IMG/VR virus record: IMGVR_UViG_3300027985_000412
Span: 1-64,000 of that record
Strand: one strand, 5' to 3'
Length of the DNA stretch: 64,000 nucleotides
Source of the DNA: a virus
The number at the start of each line of letters is the position of its first letter. Position 1 is the stretch's first letter. The position numbers and the translations under genes are program-made. Positions 1 to 9,863 of the stretch are shown here, piece after piece. The notes below the pieces were generated by a model, which had not been told where the DNA came from, did not search any database, and worked only from the letters and a program-made list of their open reading frames with translations.

Positions 1-13
1 TTTTAAAGACTTA

Positions 14-376
14 ATGTATAAGTATTTAAAAGAAGAAGTTAAAATTAATTACGATTATCAAGCTTGCGAACGTCAAAGATTAAACTTTATTAGTAAACTT
101 GGATATACTAATAAAGGGATGTATCAGGCAATTAGATACTTCTATGAAGTGAAGAAAGAGAGCTCTGCTAAATCCGGGAATCGTATTGGTATTATTCCAT
201 ATGTTTATGATGAAGCTCAAGCATACTATCAAGTACTTGCGCGCCGTCAAAAAGAAATTGGAAAGGTAATTGAAAAACAGAGTAAGCTTGAACCAAGAAT
301 AGTTCAAGTATTGGTACCTAGACCACGAAAGCAGCTCCAACAGATAAATCTTGATGAAATTGGTGGTGAAAATTAA
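14..376 (+). CDS. hypothetical protein, possibly 5'-truncated
   Basis: A 120-residue basic, mostly helical protein of unknown function. The reading frame stays open to the left edge of the window, so the ATG at 14 may not be the true start. It ends with TAA directly against the TTG start of the helicase gene, which implies co-transcription and a role near DNA replication. No catalytic motif is recognised. Its position just before a DnaB-like helicase would suit a loader or replisome protein, but that is inference from position only. Confidence 0.6.
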   Translation: MYKYLKEEVKINYDYQACERQRLNFISKLGYTNKGMYQAIRYFYEVKKESSAKSGNRIGIIPYVYDEAQAYYQVLARRQKEIGKVIEKQSKLEPRIVQVLVPRPRKQLQQINLDEIGGEN

Positions 377-2077
377 TTGGTAGATAAAGGCTGTATTTTG
401 CAAATTTTTGGCTCATTAATGAAAGAGCCTCAGCTTCTTAGTAATACAGATAAATATAGACTAGTCACTCAAGACTTTTCTACCACGTTTGAACAATACA
501 TCTTTTCAGCGATATATAATCTATATACCAACGGGGCACAGAGAATCTCTGTAGTCGATATAGATAATTATTTAGCTTCTCACCCAGTTGGTAGAGCTAT
601 TTTTGAAAAAGAAAAGGGTATTGAGTATTTACAAGACGCAGAAGACTTAGCTCAAGTTGAAAACTTTCAGTATTACTATAATAAACTAAAGAAATTTAAT
701 TGTTTAAGAGATCTAAAGAAACTTGGAATTGATACAAGAAACCTATATGAAGAAGATTTATTAAATCCTAAAGCTAAAGAGATTAATGAGAGATTTGAAG
801 ATTTAACGGTAAGTGGAATTCTTTCTTTCGTAAAAACTGGTCTATTTAAGCTAGAGTCAGAATACGGCGTTGGAGACGCGTCAAGCGCAGAATTCGTCTA
901 TGATAAAATGGAACATCTTGTTACACAATTGCAAGTTAGCCCTGAGGTCGGGCCGGGCCTTCAAGGAGATATTTTCAATACAGTTGTACGAGGCGCAAGG
1001 AAAGGAAAATTCTATATTCGATCTGCTTCAAGTGGCACTGGTAAAACAAGACATTCTGTTGGAGATGCTTGCTTCCTAGCTTACCCAGTCTTATATAATT
1101 CTAAAAAATGTAAGTGGGAATATCATGGAAGTACAGAAAAGGTCTTATTTATAGCAACAGAACAAGAATGTGAAGAAATTCAAACACTTATTCTTGCATA
1201 TTTAACCGATATTAATGAAGAGAAAATTATCTTTGGACAATATTCAGAAGCTGAAAAGAAAATTATTTCTCAAGCACTATATGTTATGAAGCAATTTCGA
1301 GAAAACTTCATTATGGTTAAAATGCCAAATCCAAATATTGAACAGCTACGAGCCGTAGTTCGACAACAATTTATTCTAAACAACATCCAGAGTGTTTTCT
1401 ATGACTATATCTTTTCTAGTCCATCTCTTTTGAATGAGTTTAGGGATTTGAGAATTAGAGAAGATGTTGTATTAACAATGCTTTCTACAGCTTTAAAAGA
1501 TTTAGCTGTAGAGATGGATATCTTCATCATGTCCTCAACTCAAACTAACTCAACCGAGGAAGAAGCTAAAGGAATCAAAAATCAGAAGGCGATTCGAGGT
1601 TCAAAAGGTATCATTGATAAGTGCGATATTGCAGGTATCTTAAGTACAGTTGGACAGGAAGAATTAGAGCTAATAACAGAGTCAATTGAGAAGAAGGGTG
1701 AAATGCCAAATCAAGTTCTTGATTTATATAAGGCGCGGAGAAGCCGATATAGTAATGTTAGAATTTGGAGTGTGGTAGACTTAGGAACGTGTCGAAAACG
1801 AGATTTATTTATTACAGATGCTAGATATAATGAGGTTGAATATTTCAAGCCCATGAATGTTTCTTTTAATGAAACACATGCAGATGTAATTCATGAACTA
1901 CTTAGCTTTTTAAATGATGGGGTTATAACAAGTGAAAATATTGAGAATTTAGTTTCGGATATAAGAAAAGGTGCAGAAGATATAATAGTACAATCAACTT
2001 CTGATGAACTATTAAAAATGATTGAACCAGCGCCCACAGTAAATAATACGAAAGGTTGTCTCTCAGACTTATTATGA
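377..2077 (+). CDS. DnaB-like replicative DNA helicase
   Basis: A 566-residue protein with DnaB layout. The N-terminal helical domain (about residues 5-110) contains a FGSLMKEPQLL stretch typical of DnaB N-domains. A RecA-type ATPase core follows, with Walker A SGTGKT (K223) and a hydrophobic strand near residue 340 ending in YDYIFSS that fits Walker B. It would unwind the fork ahead of the phage polymerase. The start is the TTG immediately after the upstream TAA, preceded by GGTGGTG; starting at the later ATG (419) would cut into the N-domain. The stop overlaps the primase start as ATGA. The neighbouring primase and DnaE support the call. Confidence 0.82.
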   Translation: MVDKGCILQIFGSLMKEPQLLSNTDKYRLVTQDFSTTFEQYIFSAIYNLYTNGAQRISVVDIDNYLASHPVGRAIFEKEKGIEYLQDAEDLAQVENFQYYYNKLKKFNCLRDLKKLGIDTRNLYEEDLLNPKAKEINERFEDLTVSGILSFVKTGLFKLESEYGVGDASSAEFVYDKMEHLVTQLQVSPEVGPGLQGDIFNTVVRGARKGKFYIRSASSGTGKTRHSVGDACFLAYPVLYNSKKCKWEYHGSTEKVLFIATEQECEEIQTLILAYLTDINEEKIIFGQYSEAEKKIISQALYVMKQFRENFIMVKMPNPNIEQLRAVVRQQFILNNIQSVFYDYIFSSPSLLNEFRDLRIREDVVLTMLSTALKDLAVEMDIFIMSSTQTNSTEEEAKGIKNQKAIRGSKGIIDKCDIAGILSTVGQEELELITESIEKKGEMPNQVLDLYKARRSRYSNVRIWSVVDLGTCRKRDLFITDARYNEVEYFKPMNVSFNETHADVIHELLSFLNDGVITSENIENLVSDIRKGAEDIIVQSTSDELLKMIEPAPTVNNTKGCLSDLL

Positions 2078-3144
2078 AAAAAATAGATTTAGCAGAATTA
2101 AATTCAAAATTAACAAAAGAAGATATTATAGCTATTATGAAAAGACTTGGGGCAGAGAGATATGAAGAGAAAGCTGGTTGCTTAATTTTTCCAACTGTTT
2201 GTCACAATTTACATGCTGATGAAGCTAGTATGAAATTATATTACTATGAAGATAATAAAATATTTCATTGCTATACAGGATGTGGAGATTCTTTTTCAAT
2301 ATTTGATTTATTAGTTCGTTATTACGAACTTCATGAAATAGAATATAACTGGTATGCCGATGTTCTAGACGTCGTCATGGGTTTTAGTGACCGACAGTTA
2401 GACAATTTTGAATTCGTAAAATATGAAAGTAAAAAGGAAAGATATCGTCGGCGCGAACCTAGGGTAGTTTTGCCAGAAATACCCGTAGGTTTATTAGACG
2501 TATTCACAAAAAGATATCCATCGGAATGGCTTTATGATGGTATAAATAAAGAGAGTATGGATAGATTTAATATTTTATTTTCAATAGCAAGAAATAAAAT
2601 TGTTATTCCTCATTATGATGTTGAAGATAGATTAATAGGTATTAGAGGAAGAGCCTTAAATGATTGGGAAGTTGATAGTGGTCACAAATACATGCCAATT
2701 AAAATTGAAGGTAAGATGTATTCTCATCAATTATCCCTAAATCTATATGGATTAAATCTTAATAAAGAAGCTATTAGAAGAAAAAAATATGTATTAATTT
2801 TTGAAAGTGAAAAATCTGTTTTACAATGTAATACATTCTATTCTTCTGATGAAAACGTAGCGGTTGCTTGTTGTGGAAGCAACTTCAATAAAATGCAACT
2901 GAATCTCCTTTTGTGGGAGTGTGCACCAAGAGAAGTAATTTTATGCTTCGATAATGAAGAAGAAGAAGGAGAAGACTACAAATACTTTTATAAATTAAGA
3001 GATATTTGTAAAAAATACAATAACTATTGTGACTTTTCCTTTATCTATGATAAACAAGGATTGACAAAACTAAAAGACTCTCCGTCTGATAGAGGTAGAG
3101 AGATCTTTGAAAAATTATTTCAACAGAGGGTAAGAGTTAAATGA
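2074..3144 (+). CDS. DnaG-like primase
   Basis: A 356-residue protein with an N-terminal zinc-binding site of CHC2 type (C43, H47, C66, C70) and a TOPRIM domain. The TOPRIM glutamate lies in VLIFESEKSV (about residue 245) and the acidic metal-binding stretch in EVILCFDNEEEEG (about residues 287-299). It makes RNA primers for phage replication. It is shorter than cellular DnaG and lacks an obvious C-terminal helicase-interaction domain. The ATG at 2074 overlaps the helicase stop (ATGA); an upstream in-frame ATG at 2056 lies inside the helicase gene and is less likely. Its stop overlaps the next gene in the same ATGA fashion. Confidence 0.82.
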   Translation: MKKIDLAELNSKLTKEDIIAIMKRLGAERYEEKAGCLIFPTVCHNLHADEASMKLYYYEDNKIFHCYTGCGDSFSIFDLLVRYYELHEIEYNWYADVLDVVMGFSDRQLDNFEFVKYESKKERYRRREPRVVLPEIPVGLLDVFTKRYPSEWLYDGINKESMDRFNILFSIARNKIVIPHYDVEDRLIGIRGRALNDWEVDSGHKYMPIKIEGKMYSHQLSLNLYGLNLNKEAIRRKKYVLIFESEKSVLQCNTFYSSDENVAVACCGSNFNKMQLNLLLWECAPREVILCFDNEEEEGEDYKYFYKLRDICKKYNNYCDFSFIYDKQGLTKLKDSPSDRGREIFEKLFQQRVRVK

Positions 3145-4865
3145 AATTTAAACTAATAAACGAAGACATCAAGAGCGACTATGGTCGCACATTACTAAAT
3201 TCTCGTGGAGTTCAAGATATAGATGCGTTTCTTAATCCTACAGAAGAAAATGCACTGTTAGATTTTAAACTACTCGATAATATTAAGGAAGGAGTTAATT
3301 TATTACATCAAACTCTCTTAGATAAGAAGAGAATATTAATAATTGTTGACTGTGATGTTGATGGATATACATCTGCTTCAATTATCTATCTATATATTAA
3401 GAAAATCTTTCCTGATGCAGAAATTGATTACCTTCTTCATGAAGGAAAACAACATGGTTTAGAAGATATGATGGATTCCATTCAAGGTCAATATGGTCTG
3501 GTAATTTGTCCAGATGCTAGTAGTAATGATTATGAATATCATGAAGAGCTAAAGAATATTGGAACGCAAGTATTAGTAATAGACCATCATGAACTGGAAG
3601 GAGAGGATAAAATAAGTGATAATGCAATAATTATCAATAATCAATTGTCCAAACAATATTCTAATAAAGACTTGACCGGCGCGGGCTTAGCCTATCAATT
3701 CTGTCGAGCCTTTGATCACCTCTATAACTATCAACATGCTAAAGATTTTATTGATTTAGCTGCACTTGGAGTTATTGCAGATATGGGCTCAATGCTCTCT
3801 TTAGAAAACAGATATTTCGTCAAAGAAGGATTAAAAGAGATTAATAATTTCTTCTTTCAGATTCTAATAGAGAAGCAAGACTATTCGATGGGTGGAAAAG
3901 TAAATCCAATAACAGTAGCATTTTATATTGTTCCTCTAATAAATGCTATGGTTCGAGTAGGAACAATGGAAGAAAAAGAAAGAATGTTTTCTGCTTTTGT
4001 TAACGGAAGAGTTCAAGTTCCTTCTAATAAACGAGGAGCTAAGGGAACTATGGAATTACTTGCTGTTGAATCAGCGCGAGAGTGTGTGAATGCAAGAAGC
4101 AAACAAAATAGAATCAAAGATAAGGTCGTTGAGCAACTAGAATTTAAAATACAAAAGTTAGGATTATTAGATAATAAGCTGCTTTTTGTTAGACTTGAGG
4201 AAGATGATGAATTTCCCGCAGTTTTAAATGGACTGGTAGCTATGCAACTAGCAGATAGATTTAAGAAACCTACTATCGTAGCTCGATTAAATAATCAAGG
4301 ATATGTTAGAGGAAGCGCAAGAGGTCTCAACGAAAGTGAATTAAAAGACTTAAAAGATTTCCTAAATACTACTTGTCTATTCGAATATACCGCAGGACAT
4401 CCGAATGCTTTTGGTGTCAGTATTAAAAACGACAATCTTTCTAAATTACACAATATCGCTAACGAAGAATTATGCCGTTACAATTTCAATGAGAATTGTT
4501 ACGAAGTAAATTTCGTTAGGACAGCCATTGATAAAGATTTAGAAGCATTAATTTTGGATTTATCTTACTATAGTGAATTATGGGGACAAAAGAATCCTGA
4601 GCCATTAATCGCAATAACAGAGGTTAATCTAAATGCAGAAGATGTTCAAATCATTGGAAAGAATAAAGATACAGTTAAGTTTGAGAAGTTTGGAATAACT
4701 TATATTAAATTTAAAGCAAAAGATTTAATTGAAGATTTATCTGAGTATCCGATAATGAAATTAGAAATAGTTGGTCGTCCTAATCTAAATGAGTGGATGG
4801 GACAAGAAAAGGCGCAAGTTATGATTGAAGCATATCAAATTAAAGATGGGAGCCTAGAATTCTAA
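3141..4865 (+). CDS. RecJ-like single-stranded-DNA exonuclease (DHH family)
   Basis: A 574-residue DHH/DHHA1-type phosphoesterase. Visible motifs are VDCDVDGYTSA (about residues 70-80, DHH motif I) and VIDHHE (about 147-152, the DHH signature). A GxGxAYQFC-type helix and AALGVIADMG (motif IV-like) follow. The C-terminal AGHPNAFGVSI segment resembles the GGH motif of DHHA1, here read AGH. RecJ proteins degrade 5'-ended single strands during recombination and repair. The start overlaps the primase stop and the end overlaps the next gene as TAATG, so it belongs to the replication operon. Confidence 0.82.
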   Translation: MKFKLINEDIKSDYGRTLLNSRGVQDIDAFLNPTEENALLDFKLLDNIKEGVNLLHQTLLDKKRILIIVDCDVDGYTSASIIYLYIKKIFPDAEIDYLLHEGKQHGLEDMMDSIQGQYGLVICPDASSNDYEYHEELKNIGTQVLVIDHHELEGEDKISDNAIIINNQLSKQYSNKDLTGAGLAYQFCRAFDHLYNYQHAKDFIDLAALGVIADMGSMLSLENRYFVKEGLKEINNFFFQILIEKQDYSMGGKVNPITVAFYIVPLINAMVRVGTMEEKERMFSAFVNGRVQVPSNKRGAKGTMELLAVESARECVNARSKQNRIKDKVVEQLEFKIQKLGLLDNKLLFVRLEEDDEFPAVLNGLVAMQLADRFKKPTIVARLNNQGYVRGSARGLNESELKDLKDFLNTTCLFEYTAGHPNAFGVSIKNDNLSKLHNIANEELCRYNFNENCYEVNFVRTAIDKDLEALILDLSYYSELWGQKNPEPLIAITEVNLNAEDVQIIGKNKDTVKFEKFGITYIKFKAKDLIEDLSEYPIMKLEIVGRPNLNEWMGQEKAQVMIEAYQIKDGSLEF

Positions 4866-5167
4866 TGTGTAATCAGCTTAAAATATTGGTAATTACCGAT
4901 GATGTATATTTGTGGATTAAAACTTGTACTGCTGGACTTTCCTCTGCAGCGATCTATCGGAATGAAGATCATGCAATAGTTAGAAACCATTTAGTTGATT
5001 TTCTAATTATTCAAAATCCAACAGATAGTTTTAAAGGTGGGAGAAGACACTTTATCTATATTGATAAAGAAATTGATAAGCAATTATTAAACGAATGTAT
5101 TTTACCTTTAGCTAATTTACGTTCTGTATTATATACAGAGAAAGGAAAAATAAATGAAGAAGATTGA
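4865..5167 (+). CDS. hypothetical protein
   Basis: A 100-residue protein starting in TAATG overlap with the RecJ-like gene and overlapping the next gene by 14 nt. The ILVITDD and DFLIIQNP strands suggest a small alpha/beta fold of receiver-like shape. No phosphorylation site pattern could be confirmed and no family is recognised. Tight translational coupling on both sides makes it a real gene. Confidence 0.6.
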   Translation: MCNQLKILVITDDVYLWIKTCTAGLSSAAIYRNEDHAIVRNHLVDFLIIQNPTDSFKGGRRHFIYIDKEIDKQLLNECILPLANLRSVLYTEKGKINEED

Positions 5168-5798
5168 TAAATTTCAAGGTGAAACAAGATGGTTAAGTAA
5201 TTTCGCTACTGGTCGAGTAAAAGTATTTGGATACGATTTTCGTTGTCGAGAAGGTGCATTTCAGGCGATGAAAGATCCTCGTCCAGAAAAGGTTCAAAAG
5301 TTTCTTGAGGCAAATGGTAGTGAATCAAAGGCATTAGGTAGAATCGCTCGACTACGTCCAGATTGGGAAAGCGTTAAAGATGAAGTTATGTATGAGGTTT
5401 GCAAAGCTTACTATCTTCAGAATCCAGAAAGTAAAGATAAATTATTAGCTACAGATGGAATCTATTTAGAAGAAGGTAATACTTGGGGAGATAGATACTG
5501 GGGAGTTTGTAATGGAACTGGTAAAAACAAACTTGGTCATATTCTAATGAAAGTTAGAAATGAATTACTTGGGCGCCCAGAGGTGGATTGTAATTTTTGT
5601 ATTCATCTGAATATCACAGAAGAAGAACAAAAAGGAGCTCAAACAAATATTCCTCATATTTGTATGTATTATGACATGCAGGTCTATCATCATGCTAATA
5701 CTCAGCCGCATAATGCGTATCTACATCCATGTCGTCACTGTTCAGATATAGCCTATCCAAACTATGAAGTTAATGATAAATTATTTCTTGACAAATGA
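5154..5798 (+). CDS. NADAR-domain N-glycosidase-like protein with C-terminal Cys/His extension
   Basis: A 214-residue protein. Residues 1-140 carry the NADAR (YbiA/DUF1768) signatures: FQGETRWLSNF, EGAFQAMK and a terminal LEEGNTWGDRYWG...GKNKLG..LM.VR block. Known family members cleave N-glycosidic bonds in riboflavin intermediates or remove ADP-ribose from guanine bases. Residues 146-196 add C-x2-C (C146, C149), C170, a His-rich stretch and C-x2-C (C193, C196), which looks like a metal-binding appendage absent from plain YbiA. The ribosome-binding site is AAAGGA. Its stop lies between the -35 and -10 boxes of the polymerase promoter. A role in reversing host DNA or nucleotide ADP-ribosylation is inference. 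Confidence 0.8.
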   Translation: MKKIDKFQGETRWLSNFATGRVKVFGYDFRCREGAFQAMKDPRPEKVQKFLEANGSESKALGRIARLRPDWESVKDEVMYEVCKAYYLQNPESKDKLLATDGIYLEEGNTWGDRYWGVCNGTGKNKLGHILMKVRNELLGRPEVDCNFCIHLNITEEEQKGAQTNIPHICMYYDMQVYHHANTQPHNAYLHPCRHCSDIAYPNYEVNDKLFLDK

Positions 5799-5816
5799 TT
5801 AAATTTTTGATATAAT
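5788..5816 (+). promoter_or_regulatory. promoter of the DNA polymerase gene
   Basis: TTGACA (5788-5793), 17-bp spacer, TATAAT (5811-5816): a perfect housekeeping-sigma consensus. It overlaps the end of the NADAR gene and is followed by AAAGGAG before the ATG at 5847. Confidence 0.85.
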
Positions 5817-5846
5817 ATAAGTAGAAAATAAAAGGAGAATTGTCGT

Positions 5847-8800
5847 ATGGCAGAAAAAGTATTAACCAGATTTGAAACCCATGCACATTCTGAGTACAGT
5901 AACATCAGACTGTTAGACTGCATTAATAAACCAAAAGATATTATTCAAACAGCTTATAACAAAGGACTGTCCGGTATTGCATTGACTGACCATGAATTTG
6001 TAGGAAATGCTATTCAGTGGTTAAATGCTGAAAAGAAACTTAAAAAAGCTGAAAAAATTTCTAAGGATTTTAAATGCGCCCTCGGAAATGAGATTTACCT
6101 TGTTGGTTCTCGCGATCCAGAAAAGATAAGAAGATATTTTCATTTTATCTTAATTGCAAAAAATAATCAAGGACATGAAGCACTTAGGAAACTAAGCTCT
6201 ATTGCATGGTTTCATAGTTATACAAGTAGACGGTTATTGCGCGTTCCTACTCTTTATAATGAACTAAAGGAAGTTATGAATGAGTATAAGAATAGTGTTA
6301 TGGCCACTACAGCCTGTTTAGGAGGAGAGCTTCCTCACTTAGTATTTGAGTTATTAGAATTAGAAATAAAGTCTAAAACTCAAAAAGGCTTAGAAGAACA
6401 AATTCAACAGAAAAAGATCGAAATATCAGAATTTATCAAGTTCTGTAAAGATGTATTTGGAGAAGATTTCTATATTGAGATCGCTCCATCTAAACAAAAT
6501 GATCAAGTCAATTATAATTTGAGAGTGATTCCTATTGCAAAAGCTTTAGGAGTAAAGATAGTTTTTGGCACAGATGCTCACTATCTAACAAAAGAAGATC
6601 GGCCTATTCACAAAGCTTATTTAAATAGTAAAGAAGGAGAGCGCGAAGTAGATGCTTTTTATTCCTCTGCTCATTTAATGGACTATGAAGAATTAAGGGC
6701 TCTTACACCATATCTATCTGATGAACAAATTGCAGAATTCTTCAATAATTCATTAGAAATCATGGATAAGGTTGAAGGTTATCAGCTAGATAATAGTCCT
6801 AATATCCCTACTGAACAGGTTAAATATTATCCTAAATTAAAATATGACTTGGAAGATAAATATCCAAATATTGCTTGGTATCTTCAATCAGAAAGTGACC
6901 AAGATAGATATTGGATAAATACTGTATTGAATAAGGCGGAAGAGGTCGGTTATGATACAATCCAAGGAATGGAGCGTATTGAAAAAGAAGCTGATATTCA
7001 ACGCTTTATCTCTGAAAGATTGGGTCAGTCTATGAGTGCATATCATAATACTATGCAGCATTATATTGATCTATTCTGGGAATGTGGAAGTATTGTTGGC
7101 CCGGGTCGAGGCAGCGCCTGTGGTTGGCTTACAAATATGTTATTGGGTATAACACAAGTTGATCCCTTAAAGTGGGGATTAAATGAATGGCGTTATCTAA
7201 ATAAAGAACGTGTAGAGATTGGAGATATCGATATTGATATCGCGCCAAGTAAAAGACCTTTAATCTTTAAAGAGATTAGAAAACAAAAAGGAGAAACTGG
7301 TCTTTTACAGATTTGCACATTTGGCACAGAAGGAACTCGAAGTGCTATTTTAACTGCTTGTCGTGGATATCGAAGCGAAGAATTTCCAGATGGTATTGAT
7401 GTAGATATTGCTCAGTATATGAGCGGTATGATACCCCAAGAGCGTGGATTCTTATGGCCTCTTTCTGATGTTTTAAACGGAAATGAAGAGAAAGGTCGTA
7501 GTCCTATTCGTAGCTTCATTGATGAAGTGAATAAGTATCCCGGTCTGTTAGATATCATGGTTAAGATTGAAGGTCTTATTAATAAGAGATCACAGCATGC
7601 TTCTGGCGTGATTCTTTACAACCAAGAGTTCTATAAGACAAATGCCCTAATGCGCTCTCCTAGTGGAGATTTAACAACACAATTTTCTCTTCATGATGCA
7701 GAACAAGTAGGCGATACTAAATTCGACTTTCTTGTAACTGAAGTTTCTGATAAGATTATTGAATGTGTTAAACTATTACAAGAAGATAATATCCTTGAAT
7801 CAGAGTTATCTTTACGAGAAATATATAATAAGTATTTACATCCAAATATTATTCCTCTTGACGATGATCGTATTTGGAAAGCATTAGCTGATGGGAGCGC
7901 GCTAGATGTGTTCCAGTTTAACAGTGATGTTGGGCTACAAGCAGCTAAGGCAATCAAACCAACTAATCCATTTGAAATGACAGCAGCTAACGCTCTTATG
8001 AGACTGATGGCAGAAAAAGGACACGAGCGCCCCCTTGATCGTTATGTTAGAATGAAATTCAACACTTCGGCATGGTATGAAGAAATGAATCGGTGGAACC
8101 TTAGTAAAGAACAGCAGGTTATGTTGGAGAAGTACTATAAACAAGATTATGGAACCCCTCCTTATCAAGAGTCTGTTATGTTAATCTTAATGGAGCCAGC
8201 AATCAGCGGATTTACATTAACCGAGGCGAATGACGCTCGTAAGATTATTGGTAAGAAGCAAATGGAACGTATTCCAGAATTACGGAAGAAATTCTTTGAT
8301 AAAACATCAGATAAGAATTTAGCAGCTTACGTTTGGGAAACTGCTATCCTTCCACAGATGGGATATAGCTTTAGTGTTAATCATAGTTTACCATATTCAT
8401 TTGTGGGAATCCAAACTTTAGTATTAGCAGCAACTTTTCCCGATATTTACTGGAACTGTGCATGTTTGATTGTTAATAGTGGAGGAATTGAAGATGTTAT
8501 CGAGGAAGATGACATTGAACAAGATGAGAAGATTACTCCCGAATCTCTATTTATATCAGGAGGAGATTCTTCTGAGGATGATGATGAAGAAGAATATGAC
8601 GAAGAGGAAGAATCTATCGGAAAAAAAGAAAAAAAGAAAAATCGTACCACTAATTATGGTAAGATTGCCACCGCCATTGGTTTTATGGCTAGCGCTGGTA
8701 TTATTGTTGAGCCTCCCGATATTAATCAATCTAAATTAACTTTCTCTCCTGTTTTAGAAACTAATTCAATTCGCTATGGATTAAAAGGTATTAATAAAAT

Positions 8801-9863
8801 TGGAGATGAGTTGGTTAGAATGATTATAGAATGTCGTCCGTATCAATCAATCGACGAGTTCTTAGCTAAAGTTAAAGTGAATAAGCCTCAGATGATAAAT
8901 CTAATTAAGTCTGGTGCGTTTGACAATTTTGGCGATGGGCGCAGACCGGTTATGGAAGAATATATTCGTTCTATAAGCGACCAAAAGAAAAGAATTACAC
9001 TTCAAAATATGAAGATGTTAATTGACTTTCAGCTTTTACCGGAGAGTTTAGCTTTTGAGGTAAAGGTATTTAACTTTAATAAATATCTTAAAAAGTTTAA
9101 GTCTGGTAATTACTATGTTTTGGATGATATTGCGTTCAAGTTCTATGAAGATAATTTTGATATAGATTTAATCTTCTTTTTAGAAGAAGAGCCTGGTCAA
9201 TTAACAAGAAGGATTGAACAGACAAAATGGGATAAAATATACAATAAATACATGGATAATGTACGAGCGTATATTAAACCTAATCAGGAGAAACTTTTAT
9301 CTGAACTAAACGATAAACTTATTCAAGAATTATGGGATAAGTATTGTCTAGGAAGTATTAGTAAATGGGAGATGGATAGTGTAAGCTTCTACTCTCATGA
9401 GCATGAACTAGAATTCATAGACGATGAACGTTATGAATTTACAGATTTTTTCGACCTAGAAGAAGATCCAGTAGTTGAAAATGTTGTTATGATGAAAGGA
9501 AAGAAAGTTCCTTTATTCAAACTCTATCGAATTGCCGGAACCGTTCTAGATAAGAATAAGAACAAAAATGTTGTAACCGTATTAACAAAAAGTGGTGTGG
9601 TTAACGTTAAAGTTTGGCAAAGTCAATTCTCTAAATACGATAAACAAATAAGTGTTAAATTGGCTACTGGTAAGAAAAAAATCATTGAGAAATCTTGGTT
9701 CTCTCGTGGTAATAAAATTGCTATAGTAGGTATCCGGCGCGGAGATATGTTTGTGCCAAAGATTTATCGCTCTAGTATTTGGAGTGAGCCATTTAACTTA
9801 ATTACAAAAATTAATGAAGATGGTTCATTAGTCTTTAAGAGTGAGAGAGAGAGTGGTGATTAA
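5847..9863 (+). CDS. dnaE: DNA polymerase III alpha subunit, DnaE type
   Basis: A 1,338-residue C-family polymerase. The N-terminal PHP domain keeps its metal-ligand motifs (THAHSEYS, ALTDHEFVG, GTDAHYL), so it may still hydrolyse DNA or pyrophosphate. The palm has GPGRGSACGW (about residue 418), GDIDIDIAP (about 458, the two catalytic aspartates) and HASGVIL plus KFDFL (about 583-630, the third aspartate). The fingers contain NHSLPYSFVGIQTL. A tandem HhH region (SIDEFLAKV...LIKSGAFDNFG) and C-terminal OB-like region follow. An unusual acidic-then-basic insertion lies at about residues 882-933. It has its own consensus promoter and overlaps the next gene as TAATG. Confidence 0.92.
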   Translation: MAEKVLTRFETHAHSEYSNIRLLDCINKPKDIIQTAYNKGLSGIALTDHEFVGNAIQWLNAEKKLKKAEKISKDFKCALGNEIYLVGSRDPEKIRRYFHFILIAKNNQGHEALRKLSSIAWFHSYTSRRLLRVPTLYNELKEVMNEYKNSVMATTACLGGELPHLVFELLELEIKSKTQKGLEEQIQQKKIEISEFIKFCKDVFGEDFYIEIAPSKQNDQVNYNLRVIPIAKALGVKIVFGTDAHYLTKEDRPIHKAYLNSKEGEREVDAFYSSAHLMDYEELRALTPYLSDEQIAEFFNNSLEIMDKVEGYQLDNSPNIPTEQVKYYPKLKYDLEDKYPNIAWYLQSESDQDRYWINTVLNKAEEVGYDTIQGMERIEKEADIQRFISERLGQSMSAYHNTMQHYIDLFWECGSIVGPGRGSACGWLTNMLLGITQVDPLKWGLNEWRYLNKERVEIGDIDIDIAPSKRPLIFKEIRKQKGETGLLQICTFGTEGTRSAILTACRGYRSEEFPDGIDVDIAQYMSGMIPQERGFLWPLSDVLNGNEEKGRSPIRSFIDEVNKYPGLLDIMVKIEGLINKRSQHASGVILYNQEFYKTNALMRSPSGDLTTQFSLHDAEQVGDTKFDFLVTEVSDKIIECVKLLQEDNILESELSLREIYNKYLHPNIIPLDDDRIWKALADGSALDVFQFNSDVGLQAAKAIKPTNPFEMTAANALMRLMAEKGHERPLDRYVRMKFNTSAWYEEMNRWNLSKEQQVMLEKYYKQDYGTPPYQESVMLILMEPAISGFTLTEANDARKIIGKKQMERIPELRKKFFDKTSDKNLAAYVWETAILPQMGYSFSVNHSLPYSFVGIQTLVLAATFPDIYWNCACLIVNSGGIEDVIEEDDIEQDEKITPESLFISGGDSSEDDDEEEYDEEEESIGKKEKKKNRTTNYGKIATAIGFMASAGIIVEPPDINQSKLTFSPVLETNSIRYGLKGINKIGDELVRMIIECRPYQSIDEFLAKVKVNKPQMINLIKSGAFDNFGDGRRPVMEEYIRSISDQKKRITLQNMKMLIDFQLLPESLAFEVKVFNFNKYLKKFKSGNYYVLDDIAFKFYEDNFDIDLIFFLEEEPGQLTRRIEQTKWDKIYNKYMDNVRAYIKPNQEKLLSELNDKLIQELWDKYCLGSISKWEMDSVSFYSHEHELEFIDDERYEFTDFFDLEEDPVVENVVMMKGKKVPLFKLYRIAGTVLDKNKNKNVVTVLTKSGVVNVKVWQSQFSKYDKQISVKLATGKKKIIEKSWFSRGNKIAIVGIRRGDMFVPKIYRSSIWSEPFNLITKINEDGSLVFKSERESGD

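Noticed and set aside
2486-2493. A single TTAGACGT in the primase gene, and one ACGTCTAA near 39113 in the tape-measure gene
   Set aside because: Isolated half-sites within coding sequence, without a second arm or promoter; expected by chance in this length.
8447-8739. Reading frames on both strands over the charged insertion of the polymerase
   Set aside because: Shadow frames caused by the repetitive GAA/GAT composition of the insertion.
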